This document shows, one piece after another, positions 1-7,131 of a stretch of 14,093 nt of DNA. The stretch comes from JBGSWE01 sp049292975 (GTDB taxonomy: Bacteria; Patescibacteriota; Saccharimonadia; Saccharimonadales; JACDBH01): positions 1-14,093 of the forward strand of contig JBATRZ010000018.1 in assembly GCA_049292975.1 (NCBI GenBank), written 5' to 3'. Every line of letters starts with the position of its first letter. Position 1 is the stretch's first letter. The notes beneath the pieces were generated by a model. That model made no database searches, was not told where the DNA came from, and was given only the letters and a program-made list of their open reading frames with translations. The position numbers were made by a program, and so were the translations under genes.

Positions 1-236
1 GCAATGGTATAGGCGAAGTCTTCTGCGGGGACGTTACCAATAAGCACGCCGAGGTAGCGGCCCGGATTATACGCGACAATTCCGCTGCTTATGATGAGAG
101 AGTCAAAAACCATAGTCATAATCAGCAGGATCCCAAGTACATAAAGCCAGCGCTTAGTGAACAATGCACGGTAACTAAGGCCTACGACCGCCGCCGCAGC
201 TGCCAGAATAACGGTATTAAGCAGCGTGTAATGCAT
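1..236 (-). CDS. crtYd: Lycopene cyclase subunit CrtYd, partial (3' end beyond the window)
   Basis: Second half of a heterodimeric carotenoid cyclase, an integral membrane protein that works with CrtYc to close beta-ionone rings on lycopene. Reading the minus strand from the ATG at 236 gives 78 complete codons with no stop before the window edge, so perhaps 30 residues are missing compared with the usual length of about 110. Visible signatures are a hydrophobic start, then TMVFDSLII (residues 41-49), the GR-Y-GV-IGNVPAEDF stretch (59-74) and AYTI at the edge. The VFD and P-x-EDF elements are typical of CrtYd-type lycopene cyclase domains. The start overlaps the crtYc stop as TGATG, implying translational coupling. 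Seen: sequence motifs and overlap. Known: CrtYc and CrtYd are both needed for activity. Inferred: the product is gamma- or beta-carotene. Confidence 0.88.
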   Translation of the reverse strand, partial: MHYTLLNTVILAAAAAVVGLSYRALFTKRWLYVLGILLIMTMVFDSLIISSGIVAYNPGRYLGVLIGNVPAEDFAYTI

Positions 237-538
237 CAGCGGCCGTCCGCTTTACGCCAGAGCAGCAGCGTTACGTAGCACAACATAGTTAAGAACAGCA
301 GCTCCTCTAGGGGTACCTCGGGCAGTATACGTATGCCGCTTAGATATTTGCTGCCGCCTATGAAGAAAATTCCTAAGCTCACGCCGGCCATATCCCAGGC
401 TAGGAAAAAAACGACAGATATAAGCAGGGTTAGCAAGCTTCGCCGCGCCTGATTAAAAAAAGCCAGAGAGTAGCGGTAATCGGCTAGCGCCAGCCCGCCT
501 AGGGATAAAAGCAGCCCGGTAAGGTACGCGCACCTCAT
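236..538 (-). CDS. crtYc: Lycopene cyclase subunit CrtYc
   Basis: First half of the heterodimeric lycopene cyclase typical of Actinobacteria, a small three-helix membrane protein. With the start at 538 it has 100 residues. The diagnostic features are DYRYSLAFF (20-28), RRSLLTLL (32-39), FFLAWDMAGVSLGIFF (44-59) and the conserved PEVPLEE (73-79), where the acidic pair is thought to be catalytic. A longer frame opens at 559. I chose 538 because its ATG overlaps the crtI stop (ATGA) and because AAGGA lies about six bases upstream at roughly 544-549. The product does not contain CrtYd; that is a separate overlapping gene, so this is not a fused CrtYcd or CarRP/CarRA-type enzyme. Position in a crtE-B-I-Yc-Yd operon supports the call. 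Confidence 0.92.
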   Translation of the reverse strand: MRCAYLTGLLLSLGGLALADYRYSLAFFNQARRSLLTLLISVVFFLAWDMAGVSLGIFFIGGSKYLSGIRILPEVPLEELLFLTMLCYVTLLLWRKADGR

Positions 539-2061
539 TTTTTGTCCTTTGGCAGCCATTTTAACGGCGCATTACTCTTGTCGCCGGCTAGATGTTTTAC
601 GATTAGCTCGGCGCCGATAAGGCACATAGGCAGGCCGATCCCAGGAATGGTGTTGCCGCCAACGTAGTATAAATTACTGACTTTTTTGCTTTTGTTGGCA
701 GGCCGCAGCCAAGCGCTTTGGCGCAAGGTATGGCTTAGACCGAGGGCGCTGCCCTGCCACGAATTATAATCGGCTTCAAAATCGTTTGGCCCGTAGACCC
801 GCTTGAACACTATCCGCTTGTCTAGGTCCGGTTCGTTAATCATCATCTTGAACTGTCTAAGGTAACGGGCGGCAAGCCCAGCCTGCTGCTTGGCACTCAG
901 TTTACGCGCCGGCAGCGGTACGAGGATAAAAATATTTTCGTGCCCGGCCGGCGCCACGCTTGGATCGGTTGCGCTAGGCTTGCATACATACATCGAGGCG
1001 GGATCGGGCCACGTTTTGTCATCAAATATGGCTTTAAAATTTGCCCGCCATTTATCCGTAAAATACAGGTTATGGTGCTCCAGCTGGGGCAATTTGCCTT
1101 TGATGCCTAAGTACAGCAGCATGGCAGACGGTCCGTTGGTGCGCTTTTGCCAGTACTTGGGCGGGTAGGTCTGATACTGGGGTGCCAGCAGCGCGGTCTC
1201 GCTGTGGTGCAAATCGGCGTTACTAATAACAAGGTCCGCCGGCAGACAGGTATCATCCTCCAGAGTAATACTGTTGGCCCGTCCTTGGCTGACATTGATT
1301 GCCTTGACGCCCGTACCTGTATGCAGCGTTACACCATGCTTCTTGGCCAGCTTGATGAGCGCGCTGATAATCTCGTACATGCCGCCCTGCGGATAAAAAA
1401 CTCCCTCCTCAAAATCCATATAGCTCATGAGATGGTACAGTGCAGGAGCCTTATATGGGCTGGCGCCAAGGAATACCACCGGATATTCAAGAATTTGCTT
1501 TAGCCGCTGGTCACGCACATAGCTGCTGACGTAGCTGTCTATTGACTTTGCGGCTGACAGAGCCATGAACGGGCCGCTTTTTAAAACCCGCGGTTTTAAG
1601 AAGCCTCCGTAAGAGTTGAAATTGGTATAAAGAAATGAATCCGCGGCGGTTTTATAGGTATTTTCGGCGCGGTGAACGTAGCGCCTTAGCGCCTCGCCGG
1701 CGCCGGACTCGATGGATTCAAAGGTGTGCATATCGCGGGCAAGATCGCCAGCTATGGTCAGCGGCGGGCAGTTTTCATAGAAAACTTTGTAGCCAGGTTT
1801 TAGTCTAGTTAAGCGCAAATGGCGGTTTATATCTTCGTCTATAAGCTCAAAAAAATGCTCGAAAATACGCGGCATCAGGTACCATGAAGGACCCATGTCA
1901 AACGTGAAGCCTTTGGCCTTAAACTGGCGGGCCCGGCCGCCTAAGCTGTCCAGTTTCTCGTACAGTGATACCTGGCAGCCCTGTTTTGCCAGCAAAATGG
2001 CAGTTGCTAGTCCGCCGATACCGCCGCCGATTATCACGGCCTTGTTTGAGCCCGCCGGCAT
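535..2061 (-). CDS. crtI: Phytoene desaturase CrtI
   Basis: FAD-dependent desaturase of 508 residues that converts 15-cis-phytoene stepwise to lycopene, usually by four desaturations, at the membrane surface. The N-terminus carries the dinucleotide-binding motif GGGIGGLATA (12-21) followed by the acidic YEK at 34-36 and GGRARQF (41-47). DMGPSWYLMP (55-64) is the conserved substrate-domain start. The C-terminus has the bacterial CrtI signature GGNTIPGIGLPMCLIGAEL (about 468-486). Length is normal and no key element is missing. The start at 2061 sits in a TAATG overlap with crtB, and there is no good separate ribosome binding site, so translation is probably coupled. The text from KGKLPQLEHHNLYF onward resembles Bacteroidetes, Deinococcus and Actinobacteria CrtI. 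A 4,4'-diapophytoene desaturase is unlikely because the operon carries a GGPP-type synthase and a C40 cyclase. Confidence 0.95.
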   Translation of the reverse strand: MPAGSNKAVIIGGGIGGLATAILLAKQGCQVSLYEKLDSLGGRARQFKAKGFTFDMGPSWYLMPRIFEHFFELIDEDINRHLRLTRLKPGYKVFYENCPPLTIAGDLARDMHTFESIESGAGEALRRYVHRAENTYKTAADSFLYTNFNSYGGFLKPRVLKSGPFMALSAAKSIDSYVSSYVRDQRLKQILEYPVVFLGASPYKAPALYHLMSYMDFEEGVFYPQGGMYEIISALIKLAKKHGVTLHTGTGVKAINVSQGRANSITLEDDTCLPADLVISNADLHHSETALLAPQYQTYPPKYWQKRTNGPSAMLLYLGIKGKLPQLEHHNLYFTDKWRANFKAIFDDKTWPDPASMYVCKPSATDPSVAPAGHENIFILVPLPARKLSAKQQAGLAARYLRQFKMMINEPDLDKRIVFKRVYGPNDFEADYNSWQGSALGLSHTLRQSAWLRPANKSKKVSNLYYVGGNTIPGIGLPMCLIGAELIVKHLAGDKSNAPLKWLPKDKK

Positions 2062-2903
2062 TAGTAGACCGTTCTTTTTAGGGTGTGGTTAGCCTTGACG
2101 GTCGCCAGGATCTGCGCCTTGCGCCAGTCAGCTACGCGCACCCGCCGCGACGCAATGATACCGGCAGGCGTAACTGCCAGTTTCTCAAGCAGCGTGTGAT
2201 AATAACGCGCCGCCACCGTTACCGCAGTGCGTGAATTTTTGGGCAGCTGGTGCAGGGCTGGCAGCGCATGCGTAAAGTCATGGCGGACATCATTAATGAT
2301 CTTTAGCTTAATGTCTTCTGTCAGCCCTTCTTGCTTGATATCTGGAAAATAGCTGCGTCCCAGCGTCTTAGTATCGGCTGCATAATCACGCAGGAAATTG
2401 ACTTTTTGGAAAGCAGCCCCCAGCGCTTCAGCTCCTGGCCGCAGATGCTCATAAGACGCTGTATCACCGCCTACAAACACTTTCAAGCACATCAGCCCGA
2501 CAACTCCGGCCGAACCATGGATGTACTTTTTATATAGCGTACGGGTGTAGCGGGCTGGCGGGTTAATGTCCATCTGCATACTCTCTATAAAGGGATCTAT
2601 CAGCTTAGCACCGATACCATACTTGCGCGCCGTGATAGCAAAACTATGTATAGCCGGATTGGTGCTAAATCCCGTACGCAGCGCGCGCAGGGTCTCGCGT
2701 TTATAGTCCTGCAGGACCTCGACAGTATCATCGCCGCGGTAAGAATCTACCAACTCGTCGCCTATACGAACCCAGCCGTAGATATTGTAGATATGCGGCC
2801 GGACCTCATTATCAAACAGGCGCGAAGCTGACCCGAAAGATGTTGAATAGCGCAGGGTAAGCAAGCGGGATAACTCCTGGGTGACAAAGTTATACAGTTC
2901 CAT
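2061..2903 (-). CDS. crtB: Phytoene synthase CrtB
   Basis: Squalene/phytoene synthase family enzyme of 280 residues that condenses two GGPP head to head into phytoene, the committed C40 step. Both metal-binding aspartate motifs are present: DELVD (49-53) in the context YGWVRIGDELVD, and RDYAAD (172-177) in FQKVNFLRDYAAD. GSAGVVGLMCLKVF (130-143) and LGRSYFP (181-187) are further family signatures. The wording of these blocks is closest, from memory, to Bacteroidetes and actinobacterial CrtB and not to the cyanobacterial type. The gene overlaps crtE upstream and crtI downstream, each as TAATG, so all three proteins are probably made from one message in coupled fashion. Squalene or dehydrosqualene synthase is the main alternative, but the neighbours argue for phytoene. 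Confidence 0.95.
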   Translation of the reverse strand: MELYNFVTQELSRLLTLRYSTSFGSASRLFDNEVRPHIYNIYGWVRIGDELVDSYRGDDTVEVLQDYKRETLRALRTGFSTNPAIHSFAITARKYGIGAKLIDPFIESMQMDINPPARYTRTLYKKYIHGSAGVVGLMCLKVFVGGDTASYEHLRPGAEALGAAFQKVNFLRDYAADTKTLGRSYFPDIKQEGLTEDIKLKIINDVRHDFTHALPALHQLPKNSRTAVTVAARYYHTLLEKLAVTPAGIIASRRVRVADWRKAQILATVKANHTLKRTVY

Positions 2904-3991
2904 TATCTGTCCCGCTGCGTGGCTTTGGTTATTATATTATAATAGTTGTCTTTGGCACTGTTTGGCAGCGCCAGGCTGGCTACAATTATGCGGCACTCGT
3001 CCGCCAAGCCGGTGATTTTGTTCTGACAAGCGGCCAAAGCGCCGCAAGCGGCAAAAATCCGGCGGATACTGTCTGCCTGCTCCGTATCAAGCCCGGGATT
3101 GCCGTAACAGCTGTCAATGATCTTGAGCTGATCCGTACTGGCAAGCTCGCGTGCTTTGCCGGCCAGCCAGGTGCGCCGGCCCTCGCGGATGTCGCCTGTA
3201 TTGCTTTTGCCGGTAACGGCTTGGTCGCCGTATATGCCCAGGATATCATCGGCCAGTTGGAAGGCCACGCCAAGTTTCATGCCTAAATCAGTCAATTTTT
3301 CTATTTCATCTTCAACTGCACCTGCCATTAAAGCGCCGCACAGCATGGGCGTCACAAACGAATAATGCGCGGTCTTCATCCCGCTTACCAACAGCGGGTC
3401 GGTAGCTTGCGGCTGATATAGCGCGGCTTCGGTATCGATGAGCTCGCCGCCGCAAACGCGGAAGACGGCTTCCCCAAGCAGGCGCTGCAACACAAGTTTT
3501 TGTTTTGCGCTGAAGCCGGTGTCTAAAACCAGCTGGTAGGCGGCCGATAGGCTGATGTCACCCGCTAAAATTGCCGCGCTGTCAGCGTAATGTGCCGCAT
3601 CCTTGCCGGCAATCTGGTTGTAGATATCGCGGTATTGGCCGGATACGTTCTTGACGCCGTAGCGCGTATAATCACGGTCGATAATATCGTCATGCATCAG
3701 CATGGCAGCATGTAACTGCTCCAGCGCGGCGCCAACAGTGCACATATCCCGGTATTTGCTGCCGCCATAGGACTCATATGTCATAACCGCCAGGTAAGGC
3801 CGCATACGCTTACCGCCGGCCGCGGCCAAGGCGTGCATGGCTTGCAGGAGGCGGGCGTAGCGGGGGTGCAGCAGCCTGGCTTTGGCGATACTAGCCTGAT
3901 AATGCTGGCTGATGATTTCATTGACCAGGCTGGTGATTTCTTGCTGTGAGCGGATAACGGGCTGGGTAGTGATTTGGGGGCTTGTAGTCAT
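2903..3991 (-). CDS. crtE: Geranylgeranyl diphosphate synthase (polyprenyl synthetase family)
   Basis: Trans-prenyltransferase of 362 residues that elongates DMAPP/FPP with IPP to an all-trans prenyl diphosphate, here inferred to be C20 GGPP because phytoene synthase follows. GGKRMRP (59-65) binds IPP. The first aspartate-rich motif is DDIID (101-105) in LMHDDIIDRDYTRYG, the second is DDILGIYGD (248-256). Length is normal for the family. It is first in the crt operon; ATG at 3991 is preceded by AGGA at about seven bases. It is divergent from sodC with a 91-bp gap. Product chain length cannot be read with certainty from sequence alone; an FPP or longer-chain synthase would look similar. No gene for IPP/DMAPP supply (mevalonate or MEP pathway) is in the window, so precursor origin is open. 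Confidence 0.92.
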   Translation of the reverse strand: MTTSPQITTQPVIRSQQEITSLVNEIISQHYQASIAKARLLHPRYARLLQAMHALAAAGGKRMRPYLAVMTYESYGGSKYRDMCTVGAALEQLHAAMLMHDDIIDRDYTRYGVKNVSGQYRDIYNQIAGKDAAHYADSAAILAGDISLSAAYQLVLDTGFSAKQKLVLQRLLGEAVFRVCGGELIDTEAALYQPQATDPLLVSGMKTAHYSFVTPMLCGALMAGAVEDEIEKLTDLGMKLGVAFQLADDILGIYGDQAVTGKSNTGDIREGRRTWLAGKARELASTDQLKIIDSCYGNPGLDTEQADSIRRIFAACGALAACQNKITGLADECRIIVASLALPNSAKDNYYNIITKATQRDR

Positions 3992-4007
3992 GTGATATCC
4001 TGGCCCT

Positions 4008-4013
4008 ACTATA
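4008..4013 (-). promoter_or_regulatory. Possible -10 box for the crt operon
   Basis: On the minus strand TATAGT lies here, 17 bases from the crtE start codon. No TTGACA-like -35 is seen at the right distance; that position is instead occupied by the overlapping palindromes at 4027-4040. A start point just downstream would give a leader of only about ten bases that still includes AGGA. This is the best candidate in the gap but weak. Confidence 0.3.
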
Positions 4014-4026
4014 CTCCCCAGGCTGA

Positions 4027-4040
4027 TAGCGCGCTAGCGC
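4027..4040. promoter_or_regulatory. Overlapping palindromes in the crtE/sodC divergent promoter region
   Basis: Two perfect 10-bp palindromes overlap: TAGCGCGCTA (4027-4036) and GCGCTAGCGC (4031-4040). They sit between the two candidate -10 boxes, in the place of both missing -35 boxes. This is a suitable spot for an operator acting on both directions, but no regulator gene is nearby and GC-rich palindromes of this size can occur by chance. Confidence 0.3.
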
Positions 4041-4048
4041 AGGCGGCT

Positions 4049-4057
4049 TGCTATACT
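4049..4057 (+). promoter_or_regulatory. Extended -10 promoter of sodC
   Basis: TGC followed by TATACT (4052-4057) is an extended -10 element (TGn-TATAmT type), which can work without a good -35; none is visible. The start point would fall near 4064, giving a leader of about 19 bases that contains the ribosome binding site AAGGA at 4071-4075, seven bases before the ATG. Confidence 0.55.
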
Positions 4058-4082
4058 AAAGCTGGTAAACAAGGATCATCAT

Positions 4083-4622
4083 ATGGACGCATTATTCCAA
4101 GCCGCAGGGCTTACGCCGGTGCAAACGGCAACAGCAGAGGTGGCAGGCCCAGATATCAAAGGTACACTCGAACTTAAAGAGTACGAATACAAGGGTGCCA
4201 AATATGTGTCAGTCCATTTAGACGTGGCGGGTGACCCTGCGGTACTAACCCCGGGCATGCATGCTGTGCATTTTCATGAAAAAGCCTCTTGCGACTGTGA
4301 TGGCTTCAAATGCGCCGGCGGGCATTTTGATCCCGGTCCCTCAGGCAACACTGATCCAGATACCAACCACGGCTACCATGCAGGCGATCTGCCCAGCATA
4401 ACGGTGGATGAGTCTGGCCGCGGCTTGCTGGAGTGCGTTACGACACGAGTGAGCTTGTCGGACGGGCCAGTTTCGCTGCTTGGCAAGGATTCAGCGCCCG
4501 AGGGTACTTCTATCATGGTACACGCAAATCCAGACCCTCACACTCCTGGTAAATCCGGCTCTGGCCACTCCGGCGGCCCGCGCTTGGCCTGCGGCACCAT
4601 CGTTCCGCACCAGCAGTCTTAA
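4083..4622 (+). CDS. sodC: Cu/Zn-type superoxide dismutase, no signal peptide
   Basis: Disproportionates superoxide to oxygen and hydrogen peroxide. The 179-residue protein has the family order: HFHEKASC with copper ligands H63 and H65, GGHFDP with the bridging H81, HAGDLP with H99 and D102, the copper ligand H147 in IMVHANPD, and PRLACG with the channel arginine R167. C70 and C170 match the usual disulfide pair. The spot eight residues after H81, where the zinc-binding histidine normally stands, is N89; H96 nearby may substitute. Most bacterial SodC are exported, but the N-terminus MDALFQAAGLTPVQ is not a signal peptide or lipobox. An in-frame TAG at 4035 and no start codon between it and 4083 rule out a longer protein. 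It stands alone, divergent from the carotenoid operon, which suggests a shared oxidative or light stress role (inference). Confidence 0.92.
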   Translation: MDALFQAAGLTPVQTATAEVAGPDIKGTLELKEYEYKGAKYVSVHLDVAGDPAVLTPGMHAVHFHEKASCDCDGFKCAGGHFDPGPSGNTDPDTNHGYHAGDLPSITVDESGRGLLECVTTRVSLSDGPVSLLGKDSAPEGTSIMVHANPDPHTPGKSGSGHSGGPRLACGTIVPHQQS

Positions 4623-4635
4623 TCCTTTGCAAAGA

Positions 4636-4664
4636 CAGGCTCTGCCCCTACCGCGGCTTTTTTT
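4636..4664 (+). terminator. Possible weak terminator after sodC
   Basis: A GC-rich stretch ends in GCGGC followed by seven T (4658-4664), about 35 bases after the sodC stop. Only a short stem (AGGC/GCC around 4637-4646) can be drawn and it does not abut the T run, so a classical hairpin is not shown. The position suits the end of sodC transcription. Confidence 0.3.
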
Positions 4665-4834
4665 AAGTTTGTCCCGGTACGGTTCATGACCAGCGGTGTT
4701 TAAGATTCTGCCGGCCATTTTATCGAGCTCGCGGTCTTATACAAAACAAACTGCTTGCTGGCTGTCAAAAAGAAGAACCATATCCGGATCGCATGCAAAT
4801 TAGCTCAAGTTTGGAACGGTTAAGGGGTCAAAAA

Positions 4835-4873
4835 TTGACAAAGCTTGACAAGTGTGATATAATGTATTATAGA
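4835..4873 (+). promoter_or_regulatory. Two overlapping sigma70-type promoters, 10 bp apart
   Basis: TTGACA (4835-4840), 17 bases, TATAAT (4858-4863) is a perfect consensus promoter. A second TTGACA (4845-4850), again 17 bases, and TATAGA (4868-4873) form another set shifted by ten bases, about one helical turn. Transcription would start near 4870 and 4880, giving a 60-70 base AT-rich leader for the gene at 4940. The promoter probably drives the hydrolase and the glycosyltransferase genes behind it. Confidence 0.85.
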
Positions 4874-4939
4874 CTAGTTTTGTTGTAACTTTTCTTATCT
4901 GTTGGCAATCTGTATTAAAACAATCTAAAATAGCTTTAA

Positions 4940-5875
4940 ATGGCATCCCAGTTCCCCGCTATACCGGCCGAGTATATCGTGCCGCTCAATATAAATGGCC
5001 TCCGCGGCCGCATGTTACGCATGCCTCCGCCCAAGGGCAAAAAACGCGAAGTCCTGCTAATATATGGCCACCATTCTTCACTTGAGCGCATGTACAGCCT
5101 GGCCGGCGTAGTCAATGATTACGCAGGCGTCACTATGCCGGATTTGCCGGGTTTTGGCGGCATGGACAGCTTTTACAGGATAGGCGAAAAGCCCGATATA
5201 GACACCATGGCTGATTATCTGGCGTCAATCGTGCGGCTGAGGTTTCGTAACCGCCGCTTCACCATTGCCGGCATCTCGTACGGCTTTGTGATAGTGACGC
5301 GTATGCTGCAGCGTTATCCTGATATTGCGCGTAGGGTGGATGATTTGATAAGCGTTGTCGGTTTCGCGCACCACGAGGATTTTAGCTTCAGCCCCGCCCG
5401 CATGCGCAGCTACCGTTTTGCAACCAAGCTGTTATCTTACCGCTTGCCCGCGGTGTTCTTCCGGAATATATGCCTGCACCCGGCGGTGTTGCATGCCGCA
5501 TACGCCCATACGCATAACGCAAAGCATAAATTTGAAGGGCTGGATAAGGAAGAATATAACGCCCTGATGGACTTTGAGGTGCACCTATGGCGCACCAATG
5601 ATGTCCGCACGCATGCTGCCACCAACCACAGTTTCCTGGTATTTGACAATTGCCGGCAGAAGATAGATTTGCCTGTGTGGCATATTTCCGTCAAAGCGGA
5701 TAACTATTTTGATAACAATATAGTAGAGCAGCATATGCGCGTTATTTTTAGCGATTTCATCATGTGCCCAAGCGATATAGGCAAGCATATGCCCAATGTC
5801 ATGGCCGGCAAGCAAGAGGCCGGCAAGCTGGTACCTGCCAAGATACGCCGCCTGCTAGCCAGCACTCCAAAATAG
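4940..5875 (+). CDS. Alpha/beta hydrolase fold protein
   Basis: A 311-residue alpha/beta hydrolase, probably an esterase, lipase or acyltransferase; substrate unknown. Visible are an oxyanion-type YGHHSS (42-47), MPDLPGFGG (66-74), the nucleophile elbow GISYG (111-115) with S113, and plausible partners D254 (VKADNYFD) and H283 (IGKHMPN). No signal peptide or membrane segment is seen, so it should be cytoplasmic or membrane associated. The start has no Shine-Dalgarno sequence; I kept it because the following residues through RGRMLRMP look like family sequence. The next gene follows after 22 bases, so it probably shares a transcript with two GT4 enzymes and may act on the acyl part of the same glycolipid (inference). 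From memory this subfamily, with PDLPGFGGMDSFY, is common in Saccharibacteria. Confidence 0.85.
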   Translation: MASQFPAIPAEYIVPLNINGLRGRMLRMPPPKGKKREVLLIYGHHSSLERMYSLAGVVNDYAGVTMPDLPGFGGMDSFYRIGEKPDIDTMADYLASIVRLRFRNRRFTIAGISYGFVIVTRMLQRYPDIARRVDDLISVVGFAHHEDFSFSPARMRSYRFATKLLSYRLPAVFFRNICLHPAVLHAAYAHTHNAKHKFEGLDKEEYNALMDFEVHLWRTNDVRTHAATNHSFLVFDNCRQKIDLPVWHISVKADNYFDNNIVEQHMRVIFSDFIMCPSDIGKHMPNVMAGKQEAGKLVPAKIRRLLASTPK

Positions 5876-5897
5876 TCTGATATGGTAGAATATAGCC

Positions 5898-7025
5898 ATG
5901 AAGATCGGACTTGTATGTCCTTATGATTTTTTTCGTCACGGCGCTGTTCAGAAGCTCGTTGCTCTCTTGGATGAAGAACTGACGGCGCGCGGCCACGATG
6001 TGCGTATTATCACGCCCCGTCCGCGGGATTATGACGGCGAGGCGCCTGCCCGCACCATCTTTGTCGGCCGCTCTGCCAAGTGGAATACCCCCTTAAAAAC
6101 GACACTAGAAGTCGGCATGAGTTTTGAGCCCAATGGCCTGGAAGAGATGCTAGAGGCGGAAGAATTCGATGTCATCCATGTGCATGAGCCCGAGATTCCA
6201 GTCTTAGGCGCCCAGATCGCAGCCCGCGCCACTTGCCCCATCATTGCGACCTTCCATGCTACCCTGCCCGAGACTATCATGGCGCGCACCGTCGAGCTGT
6301 TCCGTATCCCGTATTCACGTTCTATCTTCCGCAACCTGGCGGCCATGACCGCTGTGTCCGAGAGCGCGGCCAAGTTTGTGCGCGGATGGTCTGGCCAGCG
6401 TATTACGCTGGTGCCTAATTACATTGACTTGCAGGCTTACCGCGCCAGCAAGCCGGTTAAACGCGATAGCAACACCATTCTTTACATCGGCCGCCTAGAG
6501 AAACGCAAAGGCGTCAAATACCTGCTGCAGGCTTTTGCCGGACTTGCCGAACGCGATAATAAAGTCCGTCTGGTTATCGCGGGAGAAGGCAGTGAGCGCG
6601 AGCGGCTAGAGGACTGGGTAGAAGACAACAAAGTGCCGCGCGTCAAGTTTCTGGGTGCGGTGCCCGAAGAGAAAAAAATCAGCCTGCTTAAAAGCGCATC
6701 GGTCTTTTGTTCCCCTGCCATCTACGGCGAGAGTTTTGGCGTGGTACTGCTTGAGGCCATGGCGGCCGGAACGCCGACCGTGGCTGGCGACAACGCCGGT
6801 TACCAGTGCGTCATGAAAGACCGCGGCCTGCTGTCGCTTGTTAATCCGCGTGATACCAATGATTTTACCCGCCGCCTGGAAATATTCCTGCGCGACAAGA
6901 CCGTACGTGACATCTGGCTTGATTGGGCGGATAAGTACGTCGAGCAATTTGATTGCATACCGGTTATTGACCAGTATGAAGAGGTATATAAATCAGTCGC
7001 CCGCAAGCGGAAGGTAGCCGCCTGA
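5898..7025 (+). CDS. Glycosyltransferase family 4 (PimA-like)
   Basis: Retaining GT-B glycosyltransferase of 375 residues that moves a sugar from a nucleotide-sugar donor to a lipid or glycan acceptor at the cytoplasmic face. The N-terminal acceptor domain starts MKIGLVCPYD and has GAVQKLV (15-21), HVHEP (94-98) and ATFHATLPET (117-126). The C-terminal donor domain has GRLEKRKG (198-205), IAGEGSE (227-233) and the EX7E motif E278-SFGVVLL-E286 followed by AMAAGTP. Full length, no membrane helix. No clear ribosome binding site lies before the ATG; it is 22 bases after the hydrolase stop, so re-initiation is possible. The resemblance to phosphatidylinositol mannosyltransferases is general; acceptor and sugar are not known. 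A homologous GT4 gene follows. Confidence 0.9.
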   Translation: MKIGLVCPYDFFRHGAVQKLVALLDEELTARGHDVRIITPRPRDYDGEAPARTIFVGRSAKWNTPLKTTLEVGMSFEPNGLEEMLEAEEFDVIHVHEPEIPVLGAQIAARATCPIIATFHATLPETIMARTVELFRIPYSRSIFRNLAAMTAVSESAAKFVRGWSGQRITLVPNYIDLQAYRASKPVKRDSNTILYIGRLEKRKGVKYLLQAFAGLAERDNKVRLVIAGEGSERERLEDWVEDNKVPRVKFLGAVPEEKKISLLKSASVFCSPAIYGESFGVVLLEAMAAGTPTVAGDNAGYQCVMKDRGLLSLVNPRDTNDFTRRLEIFLRDKTVRDIWLDWADKYVEQFDCIPVIDQYEEVYKSVARKRKVAA

Positions 7026-7131
7026 ACTCCGTAAAACGCCATATGTTTAGCAGCCCTTTTGTAACGGCTGAATACCGCTGCGAGTTTTGTACGGGGTACA
7101 CGCAAGATACGGATAAGGGGAGATTAACGGA

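Larger units (their letters stand above)
4623..4939. other. Intergenic region between sodC and the alpha/beta hydrolase gene
   Basis: A 317-bp stretch without a convincing gene. It holds a GC-rich patch running into seven T at 4653-4664, a middle section (about 4670-4830) in which I see nothing definite, a strong double promoter at 4835-4873, and an AT-rich leader of about 70 bases before the hydrolase start. A minus-strand open frame (4491-4718) overlaps sodC and resembles no known protein. Confidence 0.6.

Noticed and set aside
236..559. Longer crtYc starting at 559
   Set aside because: The start at 538 has the ATGA overlap with crtI and a well-placed AAGGA, and the family begins at about this point; the extra seven residues MAAKGQK are unlike the family.
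4491..4718. A 75-codon minus-strand frame overlapping the sodC end and the following spacer
   Set aside because: Low-complexity basic sequence (KKSRGRGRA), no motif, mostly antisense to sodC.
535..7025. Reassigned UGA codon as in Gracilibacteria and Absconditabacteria
   Set aside because: TGA ends crtI, crtYc, cysS and the first GT4 gene exactly where the families end, and no in-frame TGA interrupts any gene.
7026..7131. An internal promoter or terminator between the two GT4 genes
   Set aside because: Only a 5-bp CAGCC/GGCTG stem without T run and no paired -35/-10 boxes can be seen.
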